Source of the DNA: Legionella jordanis
GTDB taxonomy: Bacteria > Pseudomonadota > Gammaproteobacteria > Legionellales > Legionellaceae
Direction: 5' to 3'
NCBI RefSeq assembly: GCF_900637635.1
Contig: NZ_LR134383.1
Coordinates: 640,501 to 704,500 of the forward strand
DNA length: 64,000 nucleotides
Numbering within the stretch: the stretch's first letter is position 1; every line of letters starts with the position of its first letter. The notes under the pieces are model-generated. The model was not told the origin of the DNA and did no database searches. It saw only the letters and a list, made by a program, of their open reading frames with translations. Below, piece after piece: positions 18,614 to 27,626 of this stretch. The translations under genes and the position numbers were made by a program.

Positions 18614-19909
18614 ATGGCAAAATTAACGGATAATCAGTTAGCCTCGTTGTACCTGAAGCTTGCTAATGAATTAAGAGCGCAAAGAAAGCAAAACCACAGG
18701 CCAGAGCAGATATATTCTGATTTGCTAAATAGTTTGCATTATGAGCTACAACGACAAGACAGTGGTTTGTACGGTTTGGAAGTGGACGATCAGCGAAAGG
18801 TTTATACGATTTTAAATACGCTGTTTAGCTCTTCTACTCCTATCCAACAGCTCACCAGAATTCCTGACTTTAAATTCGTGTTTATCCATCAGGAAATAAA
18901 TCATTTGCCTCGTTACTATCACCCTTATTATCCCTCCCATGATTGGCTTTTTACCTGGCTTTTGCTGGACTCCATCAGTCATCATAATCATCCAGCACAC
19001 CATCATCGTGATAGCGGCTGCTGCGGCGGATCAAGTTCCTCAAATCGCCATAAACATGACGACAAGAATGCAGGGTCAGCCATTCTCTTTTTATTATTGC
19101 TGTTGCTGGTTTTATCACTTGCCGTAGTAACCTTATTGGCAGCTTACTATTTGTTACGCGCGAGTTTGGATAGCTTTGAACGATTATGGTACAACGAAGG
19201 CCGTTTACAGGCGCTTATCGATGTATCGAGTGCCATTGCCAGCACCATGGTAAGCGGATTTTTAGCCACCCTGTTTGCGAGTGCACCACTGACTGCTTTT
19301 GCCTTGGCTGCCGGGGTTGCTAATCCTGTCGGTGTCGTGGTGTTTAGCCTCATCTGCATTTCATTAATTGGTGGCGCTTTAGGTTGTTTTCTGACTCGAC
19401 AAATTACCCAGGCAGTCGTTGAAAGTCACAATAAAGACGCGTTGGATCCCAAAGATCCTTACCGTTTTACCTTAAGCCCAGATGCAGAGGTGAAAATACT
19501 CCAGCTCGGTTTGGATCCTGTAAAAGTAAAATGCGCCTTAGTGGCATTGCATGAGGAAATTGGTGAAAGTGTTCCTACCCGTTTGCATCGTTTGTTTGCA
19601 AATGATCATAAGCAAGAACTCTTGGAGAAGGTGAGGGAGCTTCGCAGTGGGAATATAAAAAATACATTGATAACAATTGGCAAAGGGGAAAATGCATTGA
19701 CCTTTGATTTAAGACCTTTCCCGCCACAACCTGTGGTTTATGTTCAGTCTCAGCAATCATTATACCCTGAACCATCGCATGCGCACGCTCACCGTCATCC
19801 AGGTGCTTATCAGTCTGGCGAACAACCGGGCTATGAAATCCCTCCTGGCTATGGCCAGCACTATCCATCTGCACCGCCACCCTATAACCCATCCTATAAT
19901 CCTTACTAA
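18614..19909 (+). CDS. His-rich membrane protein with Pro/Tyr-rich tail, unknown function
   Basis: I do not recognise the family. The 431-residue layout has a soluble N-terminal domain (1-110), a His/Cys-rich stretch (122-149, including HHNHPAHHHRD and CCGG) that could bind metal, and three hydrophobic segments (~155-180, 205-230, 236-258). A soluble domain (~280-370) follows, then a tail rich in His, Pro and Tyr ending APPPYNPSYNPY. That tail contains PPPY (421-424), the PPxY form bound by eukaryotic WW domains. AAGGGGG precedes the ATG, 12 bp after ppiD, and a terminator follows. A conserved Legionella envelope or secreted protein is possible; no function can be claimed. Confidence 0.8.
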   Translation: MAKLTDNQLASLYLKLANELRAQRKQNHRPEQIYSDLLNSLHYELQRQDSGLYGLEVDDQRKVYTILNTLFSSSTPIQQLTRIPDFKFVFIHQEINHLPRYYHPYYPSHDWLFTWLLLDSISHHNHPAHHHRDSGCCGGSSSSNRHKHDDKNAGSAILFLLLLLLVLSLAVVTLLAAYYLLRASLDSFERLWYNEGRLQALIDVSSAIASTMVSGFLATLFASAPLTAFALAAGVANPVGVVVFSLICISLIGGALGCFLTRQITQAVVESHNKDALDPKDPYRFTLSPDAEVKILQLGLDPVKVKCALVALHEEIGESVPTRLHRLFANDHKQELLEKVRELRSGNIKNTLITIGKGENALTFDLRPFPPQPVVYVQSQQSLYPEPSHAHAHRHPGAYQSGEQPGYEIPPGYGQHYPSAPPPYNPSYNPY

Positions 19910-19918
19910 TTGTAAAGT

Positions 19919-19940
19919 GACCGGTTTAGCCGGTCTTTTT
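19919..19940 (+). terminator. Intrinsic terminator
   Basis: GACCGG-TTTAG-CCGGTC followed by five T, 9 bp after the stop of the His-rich membrane protein gene. It closes the ppiD unit. Confidence 0.85.
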
Positions 19941-19960
19941 ACTAAATGAGTGCAACTGTT

Positions 19961-20002
19961 CTTAAATACAGCCTTATGTTAGCCTTAAGGGCTGTATTTA
20001 AG
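19961..20002. repeat. 13-bp perfect inverted repeat in front of the GT39 gene
   Basis: CTTAAATACAGCC (19961-19973) and GGCTGTATTTAAG (19990-20002) are exact inverse copies separated by 16 bp. They lie between a terminator and the next start codon at 20024. Possible roles are a leader hairpin or a dimeric regulator site; no T-run follows. Confidence 0.6.
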
Positions 20003-20023
20003 CTTTGAGAAAAGTTTATCCCT

Positions 20024-21415
20024 ATGTTTATTCCTTCGATCCAAATGCTACAGCCTCGTCAAAAGGCTTTCATTTATTTTTTTTTCTACAGTATGTTTCT
20101 CCTGTTATTGCGGTCGTTTCTGATTAATAGCACCTTGAGTTACGATGAAGCAGAACAAATTGTTTTTTCTCAGACCCTTTCTGCCGGTTACCCTGCGCAA
20201 CCCCCGCTGTATAATTGGTTGCAGTGGTTAAGTTTCAAAACTTTTGCGGTTAATCTGTTTAGTCTTTCCTTAGTCAAATTTAGCCTGATTTGTGCCGTTT
20301 TATATGTCTATCATTTAATTTGCCGCGCCTATTTTCCGAATTCCTTACTTGCATGGGGAGCTACTCTATCATGGGCACTGATACCCAATATCAGTTATGA
20401 TTTTTTACCACATCGAACCCACGTTATCCTGGCTTTATTAGTAAGCGCTGGCACATGGTACTGGTTTATTAAAGCACCGCCCAAACGTCTGTTGACGTGG
20501 TATGTGGGGTTGGGGATCTTAATTGGCATGGGCATTTTGGCTAAATTCAATTATTTGTTATTTTTGTGCGTTTTGCTCACTGCCGGGTTGACCATAGAGG
20601 AATATCGCAGACGAATTTTTACAACCTACATCTTGATTAGTCTCATCATCGCAGTTCTGTTATCAAGCCCTTATTGGCTGTGGCTGTTGCAACATCGGGA
20701 ACTTGGCTTGCATGCCTCATACAAATTGGTGATTGCTGGTAAAGGCCATTTTTACGGATTGTTGCGGTTGTTCGAAGCTTCCTTGTGCTTTATAGGTCCT
20801 TTGCTGGCGATAAAATTATTCTTTCCCCTATCCTGGCAAAATGCTTCGCCAACACCTGAGAAACAATTGCTTTGGCGCTATCACATTCTGCTTTTACCAT
20901 TTCTAATGGTTTTGGTGTTATTCAGTGGAATGAACAATGTCAGGACACATTGGCTTGTGCCATTATACTTCCTATATCCCTTATGCCTATTCAGCTTAAT
21001 CCGTATTGAAAAATGTTCTATAACCGTTGTTAAAAAATATTTATTCCTATGTTTAGCTGTGCAATTAGCCATTATAAGCTCCTGGATGATTCGCGTACCA
21101 AAATTAGCCGATTTCCCGTTGAAAACGGTGGTTCAAGACATTAAAAGCCGACCAGTAAATCCAACGGTCATCGTCTCTGACTCTCATTGGCTTCTTGGAA
21201 GCTTGATGCTTAACTTAGCGGTTAAAGAGGGGATTTTGATTAATTTTGAGCCTCACGTTCATCTATCCGGTCCTGTTTTAGCCGCGTGGGAAGGAACGAC
21301 TAAATCTCCCTGGTGGCTTGCAGGACTTAATCCTGGTGAACGGGATGACAAAATTGTTACGCGCATCCACAAAAATTCAGCCATTAGTCGGTTGTCTTGG
21401 TTAGCCGAGCCTTAG
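20024..21415 (+). CDS. GT39/ArnT-like membrane glycosyltransferase
   Basis: The 463-residue protein has about ten or more membrane segments. Its first periplasmic loop carries the acidic motif YDEAEQ (Asp41-Glu42) followed by a YPAQPPLYNWLQW segment. This arrangement is typical of GT39/PMT_2 (ArnT-like) enzymes, which transfer sugars from polyprenyl-phosphate carriers to lipid or protein at the periplasmic face. The acceptor cannot be told from sequence; lipid A or other glycolipid modification is plausible. No other sugar-transfer gene is adjacent. Confidence 0.8.
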   Translation: MFIPSIQMLQPRQKAFIYFFFYSMFLLLLRSFLINSTLSYDEAEQIVFSQTLSAGYPAQPPLYNWLQWLSFKTFAVNLFSLSLVKFSLICAVLYVYHLICRAYFPNSLLAWGATLSWALIPNISYDFLPHRTHVILALLVSAGTWYWFIKAPPKRLLTWYVGLGILIGMGILAKFNYLLFLCVLLTAGLTIEEYRRRIFTTYILISLIIAVLLSSPYWLWLLQHRELGLHASYKLVIAGKGHFYGLLRLFEASLCFIGPLLAIKLFFPLSWQNASPTPEKQLLWRYHILLLPFLMVLVLFSGMNNVRTHWLVPLYFLYPLCLFSLIRIEKCSITVVKKYLFLCLAVQLAIISSWMIRVPKLADFPLKTVVQDIKSRPVNPTVIVSDSHWLLGSLMLNLAVKEGILINFEPHVHLSGPVLAAWEGTTKSPWWLAGLNPGERDDKIVTRIHKNSAISRLSWLAEP

Positions 21416-21564
21416 GTAAAGAGCTCTAACCATGCTTCATGGAGAGGACAAAAGATTACTCTAACTAAAAAAGGCTTAATTGCATTAGGGTTGTTAAAAA
21501 ATTAAATGGCAGATGAGTAGTGACCAGCAGCCATATGGCATATTAATTGATGGTTAGCGCTTGC

Positions 21565-21604
21565 GGCCAAGCATTCTGTCCTAAGCGTAAAAGACTGCTT
21601 GGCC
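21565..21604 (-). terminator. Stem-loop downstream of fabI
   Basis: GGCCAAGCA and TGCTTGGCC form a 9-bp stem with a long (22-base) loop, 18 bp beyond the fabI stop on the minus strand. No clear T-run follows. The rest of the gap between the GT39 gene and fabI shows nothing else. Confidence 0.4.
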
Positions 21605-21621
21605 ACAATAGAAATGCCGTT

Positions 21622-22407
21622 TTATTCCAATTCAGTCATTGAAACAGCATGGTAGCCAGCATCTACGTGAACGACTTCACCGGTGATGCCAGAAGCCAAA
21701 TCAGAGCATAAAAAGGCGGCTGTATTGCCCACTTCTTCTGCAGTAACATTGCGTTTTAGAGGCGTAACATTGGCATAGAAACTTTGCATTTTGCGAAAGT
21801 CCTTAATGCCGGCTGCGGCTAATGTTTTAATTGGACCTGCAGAAATGGCATTTACCCGAATGCCTTTCGTGCCCAGACTGGCTGCCAGATAGCGGACTGA
21901 GGCTTCCAGACTGGCTTTGGCAATACCCATGACGTTATAGTTGGGGACTGCTTTTTCAGCCCCGTAGTAGCTTAATGTTAAAATAGAGCCCTGACTGTCT
22001 GTCATCATGGGCTGAGCGGCTTTGGACAAGGCAACCAGGCTGTATGCGCTGATGTCATGGGCTATGCGGAAACCATCACGGTTTACGTGCTCGATGAAAT
22101 CGCCACTGATTTGATCGGCCGGGGCAAAGGCTACTGAATGAACAACAATATCCAGCTTGTCCCAATGACTGTTCAGCTGTTCAAAAGCAGCTTGAATTTC
22201 AACATCACTCGCCACGTCGCAAGGAAACGTTAAATTGGAATTAAATTCCGCAGCCATCGTTTCAACGCGACCTTGTAATTTCTCATTTTGATAGGTGAAG
22301 GCTAGCTCGGCACCTTGTTCGTGAAAAGCTTTCGCTATTCCATAAGCGATTGAGCGATTGCTAGCAAGGCCAACGATTAACGCTTTTTTACCTTTTAAAA
22401 ATCCCAC
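21622..22407 (-). CDS. fabI: Enoyl-ACP reductase (NADH), FabI
   Basis: Short-chain dehydrogenase reducing trans-2-enoyl-ACP, the last step of each fatty-acid elongation cycle. The N-terminal nucleotide-binding segment is [18 protein letters not shown]. The catalytic pair is in [13 protein letters not shown] (Tyr-x6-Lys). The 261-residue length is typical. The start is a GTG with GAGGAG about 10 bp upstream, 1 bp after the udk stop, so expression is probably coupled to udk. Confidence 0.96.
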   Translation of the reverse strand: MGFLKGKKALIVGLASNRSIAYGIAKAFHEQGAELAFTYQNEKLQGRVETMAAEFNSNLTFPCDVASDVEIQAAFEQLNSHWDKLDIVVHSVAFAPADQISGDFIEHVNRDGFRIAHDISAYSLVALSKAAQPMMTDSQGSILTLSYYGAEKAVPNYNVMGIAKASLEASVRYLAASLGTKGIRVNAISAGPIKTLAAAGIKDFRKMQSFYANVTPLKRNVTAEEVGNTAAFLCSDLASGITGEVVHVDAGYHAVSMTELE

Positions 22408-22408
22408 C

Positions 22409-23071
22409 TTATTCTCCTCTTATGATTTCCGCATTCAAGCTATTTTGATGTATTGCCAATAGCTCGCGCATTTTAGCTTGAATCATATCAATTGCGATAC
22501 GATTTTCACCACCACGGGGGACAATAATGTCTGCATAACGGCTGGAAGGTTCAATAAACTGCAGGTACATGGGGCGCACTGTGGTTTCGTATTGGTGAAC
22601 TACGGATTCAAAAGAGCGGTGACGCTCGACCACATCTCGCTTTAAGCGGCGAGTCAGGCATACATCCAGAGGCGTTGACATGAAGATGCGAATGTCCATA
22701 ATTTCTCTTAAAGCTTTGTCGCTAAACAACAATATGCCTTCAAGGACAATGATGGCATGTCTGCCGACTCGGCGTGTCTCAGGCAAGCGAATGTGCTTGG
22801 AATGAGAATAAATAGGGATGTCAACAAAACTCCCTTGCTGCAAACTGCGAAGATGCTCGCACAGTAAAGCATGATCAAATGCGTCAGGATGATCGTAATT
22901 GATTTTTTCGCGCTCGGTGAAGGGAAGATGACTGTTGTCTTTATAGTAAGCGTCTTCTGAAATCACGACCACCTGGTCGGAGCCTAATTCATTCACAATA
23001 GTATTAGCCAAAAGACTTTTCCCGGAAGCAGAAGGGCCGGAAATTCCAATAATAATTGCTTGTTTGCTCAT
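22409..23071 (-). CDS. udk: Uridine kinase
   Basis: Pyrimidine salvage enzyme phosphorylating uridine/cytidine. The P-loop is [11 protein letters not shown] (residues ~8-18). The start is set at [12 protein letters not shown] (220 residues), which fits the family; a longer frame upstream adds 23 residues without support. It is transcribed just upstream of fabI. Confidence 0.94.
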   Translation of the reverse strand: MSKQAIIIGISGPSASGKSLLANTIVNELGSDQVVVISEDAYYKDNSHLPFTEREKINYDHPDAFDHALLCEHLRSLQQGSFVDIPIYSHSKHIRLPETRRVGRHAIIVLEGILLFSDKALREIMDIRIFMSTPLDVCLTRRLKRDVVERHRSFESVVHQYETTVRPMYLQFIEPSSRYADIIVPRGGENRIAIDMIQAKMRELLAIHQNSLNAEIIRGE

Positions 23072-23178
23072 GATTGTTTCATTCAAAAATTTGTGCAAAT
23101 AGTAAGGGTTTATAACGATAAATTCAATCCAAACCAGCAAGTAAGGCTGTATTTATATGAATTTTCAAGGCATTTTTT

Positions 23179-23730
23179 TTAATAATCTTTTTGCCTTTGG
23201 CGCCTCAATAAAACGTATAAAGCCCCATTTCCTCCATCCCGTGCCAAGGCACTGTAAAAGGCCAAGATTTGCGGAAGCTGTTTCAACCAATGATTGACTA
23301 GATTTTTCAACACTGGAGATTCACCGGTTCGACTTCCTTTACCATGGATAATCAGCAAACAACGATGGCCCAATTCCGTTTCTGTAAGAATATACTTGAT
23401 TAAACGTTCTTTTGCCTCTTCAGGACGCAAGCCATGCAAATCCAATCTTGATTCCCATGTGATTTCACCTCGTCTTAACTCCCGCAGGCGCTTTAATGGG
23501 ATGCTGTGACTGCAATAAGACAAAATCGTATTCGCTTCTACCACTTCAGTGTAATAGTCGGATAAATAAATCTGCTCTTCTCTCTGCGGTTTTATCTCCT
23601 TATGAACAGTCCGCATTCCCGTTTTGACTGTTTCCACTTCAACACGCTTTGTTGGTTGCAAAGGTTTTATGACCCCTATTGATCTACGGAATAAAGCGCG
23701 GTCTTCATCAGAGAGAAAATCATCAGACAT
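23179..23730 (-). CDS. smrB: SmrB, Smr-domain endonuclease for collided ribosomes
   Basis: The 183-residue protein has an N-terminal extension (ALFRRSIG...) and a C-terminal Smr domain (~95-180). The domain carries LDLHGLRPEEA and the GKG loop in LLIIHGKGSRTGE, then GGNGALYVLLRR. In E. coli SmrB cleaves mRNA between collided ribosomes. It is divergent from prmB, the same arrangement as in E. coli (yfcN/yfcB), which supports the SmrB rather than the MutS2 assignment. Confidence 0.9.
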   Translation of the reverse strand: MSDDFLSDEDRALFRRSIGVIKPLQPTKRVEVETVKTGMRTVHKEIKPQREEQIYLSDYYTEVVEANTILSYCSHSIPLKRLRELRRGEITWESRLDLHGLRPEEAKERLIKYILTETELGHRCLLIIHGKGSRTGESPVLKNLVNHWLKQLPQILAFYSALARDGGNGALYVLLRRQRQKDY

Positions 23731-23873
23731 AAAATAAAAAAATATGAAATTATTAAATTAATTATAGAGTAATTGTCAGCGCAAGCTTAGGGACAAAAAC
23801 TCCGGTTTGGCGTACAATTTGCAACAATTATGGCCATTAGGCTTCAAGAAGGCAAATATTAAAGGCGTTTATT

Positions 23874-24788
23874 ATGACTGATTCTTACAAAGCAGCTTGT
23901 AGCGAACTGCAAACTATTGTTGATTTCATTCGCTTTGGCATTACCGAAGCCCGAGGTAATGATCTGTATTTTGGGCACGGCACAGACAATGCTTGGGATG
24001 AGATGTTCGCGCTAATTCTTGAGAGTCTGTCATTACCATTGAATTGCGACCCTTTACTCTTGCAATCGCACTTGACTCAGGCGGAAAAGCAATTGCTCAC
24101 CGCACAATTGTCGCGTCGCATTAAGGACAAAGTACCTGTTCCTTATTTAACCCATGTCGCCTATTTTTGCGAGATGCCTTTCTATGTGGATGAACGAGTG
24201 CTTATTCCGCGCTCCCCCATTGCCGAGCTCATCAAACAGCAATTCTCCCCTTGGTTGATTGCTGATCAAGTGCATCGTGTGCTTGATCTTTGTACCGGCA
24301 GCGGATGCATAGCTATTGCTTGCAGCTATGCTTTTCCAGAGGCCATAGTTGATGCTGTGGACATTTCAAGGGATGCTTTAGACGTTGCCGCCATCAACTG
24401 CGAACGACACGTCGTTCAAGAACAAGTGCGGTTAATTCAATCTGACCTTTGGCAAGCTGTGCCTAATGTTCGATATGACTTGATAGTTTCAAATCCTCCT
24501 TACGTGGGCAGTGAAGAAATGCAAAGCTTGCCTGCTGAATATCAGCATGAGCCTAAATTGGCTTTAGAAACCGACAATAATGGTTTGGCTATTGTTGAAA
24601 AAATTCTCGCGAAAGCCCATGATTACTTAAGCGATGAGGGGATATTAGTGGTTGAAGTGGGTAACAGTGATCAAGCCTTGGAAGAAGCCTTTCCAGACGT
24701 TCCCTTCACATGGTTGGAATTCGAGCATGGCGGCCATGGTGTCTTTTTATTAACTCGTGAACAATTAAAGGCATATTTTTCATCTTAG
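23874..24788 (+). CDS. prmB: PrmB, ribosomal protein L3 glutamine methyltransferase
   Basis: SAM-dependent N5-glutamine methyltransferase. It has an N-terminal helical domain, the SAM motif VLDLCTGSGCIAIA and the catalytic NPPY in VSNPPYVGSEE. The 304-residue length and position directly before aroC match PrmB rather than PrmC. The gene is divergent from smrB across a 143-bp intergenic region that must hold both promoters. Confidence 0.93.
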   Translation: MTDSYKAACSELQTIVDFIRFGITEARGNDLYFGHGTDNAWDEMFALILESLSLPLNCDPLLLQSHLTQAEKQLLTAQLSRRIKDKVPVPYLTHVAYFCEMPFYVDERVLIPRSPIAELIKQQFSPWLIADQVHRVLDLCTGSGCIAIACSYAFPEAIVDAVDISRDALDVAAINCERHVVQEQVRLIQSDLWQAVPNVRYDLIVSNPPYVGSEEMQSLPAEYQHEPKLALETDNNGLAIVEKILAKAHDYLSDEGILVVEVGNSDQALEEAFPDVPFTWLEFEHGGHGVFLLTREQLKAYFSS

Positions 24789-24799
24789 GGTAGAAATTA

Positions 24800-25858
24800 A
24801 TGAGTGGAAACACATTCGGTAAGCTATTTACCGTGACCAGTTTTGGGGAAAGCCATGGTCCGGCGATAGGCTGTGTGGTTGATGGTTGTCCACCTGGATT
24901 GGCTCTTAGCGCTGAAGCCATTCAACCCTTTTTGGATAAACGTAAACCTGGGCAATCCAAATACACGACGCAAAGAAGGGAAGAAGATAAAGTGGAAATT
25001 CTTTCCGGTGTATTTGAAGGTTTGACAACGGGCACTCCAATTGCTTTATTAATTAGAAATACGGATCAACGCAGTAGCGATTACGAAGCCATTAAAGAGT
25101 TATTTCGTCCTGGCCATGCAGATTTCACCTATCATTATAAATACGGTCATAGAGACTATCGGGGAGGCGGCCGCTCATCGGCACGAGAAACAGCAGCGAG
25201 AGTTGCTGCGGGGGCCATCGCCAGGCTGTATCTAAAACAATGTTTTGGAATCGAAATAATCGCTTATTTACAAGCTGTAGGAAAAATGAAGCTAGAATTC
25301 ATTGATGAAGCCTGTATTTCTACTAATCCCTTCTTTTGTCCAAATGATCGTCAAATAGAAGACTTAGGCGAATACATTAATCAACTCAGAAGACAAGGTG
25401 ATTCTGTAGGCGCTCGCGTGAACATAATCGCTCGCCATGTTCCTGTGGGATTGGGAGATCCTGTGTTTGATAAGCTGGACGCCACCTTGGCTTATGCCAT
25501 GATGTCCATTAATGCGGTAAAAGGGGTAGAAGTTGGCGCCGGGTTTGCTGCGGTAGAGCAGCTGGGCAGTGAGCATCGGGATGAAATGTCAAAAGCAGGA
25601 TTCTTGAGTAATCATGCAGGTGGCATTTTAGGGGGCATTTCAACCGGGCAAACTATTGAAGTGAGCATCGCCTTAAAACCCACCTCAAGCATCGTCAAAC
25701 CTGGAAAGACTGTAAACACCAAAGGTGAAGAAACAGAAATAGTGACAAAGGGGCGACACGATCCTTGTGTGGGAATTCGTGCGGTGCCCATTGCAGAAGC
25801 CATGATGGCTTTGGTATTAATGGATCATGTCTTGCGGCATAAAGCACAAAATCAATAA
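24800..25858 (+). CDS. aroC: Chorismate synthase
   Basis: Final shikimate-pathway enzyme, converting EPSP to chorismate with reduced FMN. The family signatures are [18 protein letters not shown] near the N-terminus, [31 protein letters not shown] (read as separate motifs [17 protein letters not shown] and ARETAARV), and [17 protein letters not shown] at the C-terminus. The 352-residue length is normal. It is 11 bp after prmB, in the common prmB-aroC operon. Confidence 0.97.
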   Translation: MSGNTFGKLFTVTSFGESHGPAIGCVVDGCPPGLALSAEAIQPFLDKRKPGQSKYTTQRREEDKVEILSGVFEGLTTGTPIALLIRNTDQRSSDYEAIKELFRPGHADFTYHYKYGHRDYRGGGRSSARETAARVAAGAIARLYLKQCFGIEIIAYLQAVGKMKLEFIDEACISTNPFFCPNDRQIEDLGEYINQLRRQGDSVGARVNIIARHVPVGLGDPVFDKLDATLAYAMMSINAVKGVEVGAGFAAVEQLGSEHRDEMSKAGFLSNHAGGILGGISTGQTIEVSIALKPTSSIVKPGKTVNTKGEETEIVTKGRHDPCVGIRAVPIAEAMMALVLMDHVLRHKAQNQ

Positions 25859-25908
25859 GCAACCAGGCTGAACCAAATACCAGGGCAGCCGTTAAAAAGA
25901 GGTGGGCA

Positions 25909-26931
25909 ATGAATCGACGTTTGAATATCGCTGTAGTTGGGGCAACCGGTGCTGTCGGCGAAACCATGTTAACGGTTTTGGAAGAGCGGGATTTTCCTGT
26001 AGACAATCTTTATCCGCTAGCCAGTTCTCGCTCCGTGGGTAAAACCGTTTCTTTCAATAATTACGATTTGGATGTCGAAGATTTGGCTGCATTTGATTTT
26101 TCAAAGGCCGACATTGCTTTGTTCTCGGCAGGTGGGGCCGTATCCAAGGAATACGCAGCAAAGGCGGTAGAAGCAGGTTGTGTGGTGGTGGATAACACCT
26201 CATGCTTTCGCTACGACGATGATATTCCCCTTGTTGTCCCTGAAGTTAATCCGCAGCGCATCAGTGAATACAAGAAGCGAGGGATCATCGCGAATCCCAA
26301 CTGCTCGACCATACAAATGGTGGTAGCCTTGAAGCCCTTGCACGACGCCGTCGGCATTAAAAGAATTAATGTGACTACCTACCAAGCGGTATCTGGAACA
26401 GGCAAAAAAGCCGTTCAAGAATTGATCCACCAGTTAGGGGAGCTTTTAAACGGCAGACCCATAAAATCTTCAGTTTACCCAAAGCAAATTGCCTTTAATG
26501 TACTTCCGCATATTGATGAATTTCAAGAGAATGGTTATACGCGTGAAGAAATGAAAATGGTCTGGGAAACCAAAAAAATTATGGAGGATGATAGCATTTT
26601 GGTTAATCCAACCACCGTTCGTGTACCGGTGTTGTACGGTCACTCTGAAGCCATTCATCTTGAGCTGAAAGAGCCAATGACTGCTGCTACTGCCCGCAAA
26701 TTGCTGACTAAAGCACCTGGAGTGAAAGTGGTGGATGCCCCAGGCAAGTTGCAGTACCCCACAGCCATTACCCACGCTGTTGGCCATGATGAAGTGTTTG
26801 TTGGACGCATTCGTCAAGATATTTCTCATCCAAATGGTTTAAACTTATGGGTAGTGGCTGACAATATACGCAAAGGTGCTGCCACCAATGCTGTTCAGAT
26901 AGCAGAAATTTTACATCGAGACTATTTATAA
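25909..26931 (+). CDS. asd: Aspartate-semialdehyde dehydrogenase
   Basis: Reduces aspartyl phosphate to the semialdehyde for lysine/DAP, threonine and methionine. The N-terminal NADP-binding motif is VVGATGAVGETML. The catalytic Cys is in IANPNCSTIQ, and the C-terminal part has the RVPVLYGHSEA motif. The 340-residue length is standard. AAGAGGTGG precedes the ATG. It lies downstream of aroC, with two Legionella-type genes following closely. Confidence 0.96.
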   Translation: MNRRLNIAVVGATGAVGETMLTVLEERDFPVDNLYPLASSRSVGKTVSFNNYDLDVEDLAAFDFSKADIALFSAGGAVSKEYAAKAVEAGCVVVDNTSCFRYDDDIPLVVPEVNPQRISEYKKRGIIANPNCSTIQMVVALKPLHDAVGIKRINVTTYQAVSGTGKKAVQELIHQLGELLNGRPIKSSVYPKQIAFNVLPHIDEFQENGYTREEMKMVWETKKIMEDDSILVNPTTVRVPVLYGHSEAIHLELKEPMTAATARKLLTKAPGVKVVDAPGKLQYPTAITHAVGHDEVFVGRIRQDISHPNGLNLWVVADNIRKGAATNAVQIAEILHRDYL

Positions 26932-26935
26932 ATTT

Positions 26936-27616
26936 ATGGCTATAAAATCATATAAACAAGCAATTGATCGTTCTATAAGTCCTCCGAGGGTGATAACACA
27001 GCCCATCAACCAGGCTGCAAATACTGGAGGAAAGGCAAGCTTTAGCGCCATGGCAACAGGAGTGCCTGCTCCTTTCGTGCAATGGCAGCTTGCCAGGGCG
27101 GGAAGTTCAGTTTGGATTGATATACCCGATGCAAACTTGATTAATTATACGACTCCAACTTTGTCTGCATCGGATAATGGTAATCAATATCGCGCTGTTT
27201 TTTCCAATAGTGCTGGTAAAGCCGTCAGCGAATCAGCCGCTGTAACGATACTCAGTGCCCCGATGATAAAAGACGGTTCGTCCATTCTATACGAAGAAAC
27301 GACGACGATGGAAAGGCAAAGACGGATTGCTGAGCAACAACAGCATAGTAAATTAGCTAAAGTTCACGCCCGTGAACACAATGAAGAACAAGCTCATGCC
27401 TCACCGGAAGAAGCCATGGAAAATGGCCTTCTTCAACACCCATTTTTGAACTCCCAAAGAAATGATGGCATTGATCCTAACCTAAACCCCGAACCACCCT
27501 TAAACACAGAAGCTCGTCGTGAGTTTGATAATGAGAGACGGGAACAAGAAATGGAAAAGCAATTGCGGTTAGGGAATATGCCAAAAATGAGGACCGATCC
27601 TCAATTTAAACCATAG
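26936..27616 (+). CDS. Ig-like fold protein with charged C-terminal tail, unknown function
   Basis: Residues ~16-105 have the pattern of a single immunoglobulin-like domain: PPRVITQP, VQWQL (Trp50), DNGNQYRAVFSNSAG (Tyr85) and a final VTIL strand, without the usual Cys pair. Residues ~120-226 are highly polar, rich in Glu, Arg, Gln and His, and probably helical or disordered. There is no signal peptide. It starts 4 bp after asd with no clear Shine-Dalgarno sequence and ends 10 bp before the ankyrin gene, so it may be translated from the same message as AnkH. A secreted or effector-associated role is possible but unproven. Confidence 0.7.
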   Translation: MAIKSYKQAIDRSISPPRVITQPINQAANTGGKASFSAMATGVPAPFVQWQLARAGSSVWIDIPDANLINYTTPTLSASDNGNQYRAVFSNSAGKAVSESAAVTILSAPMIKDGSSILYEETTTMERQRRIAEQQQHSKLAKVHAREHNEEQAHASPEEAMENGLLQHPFLNSQRNDGIDPNLNPEPPLNTEARREFDNERREQEMEKQLRLGNMPKMRTDPQFKP

Positions 27617-27626
27617 GATGTTCTAA

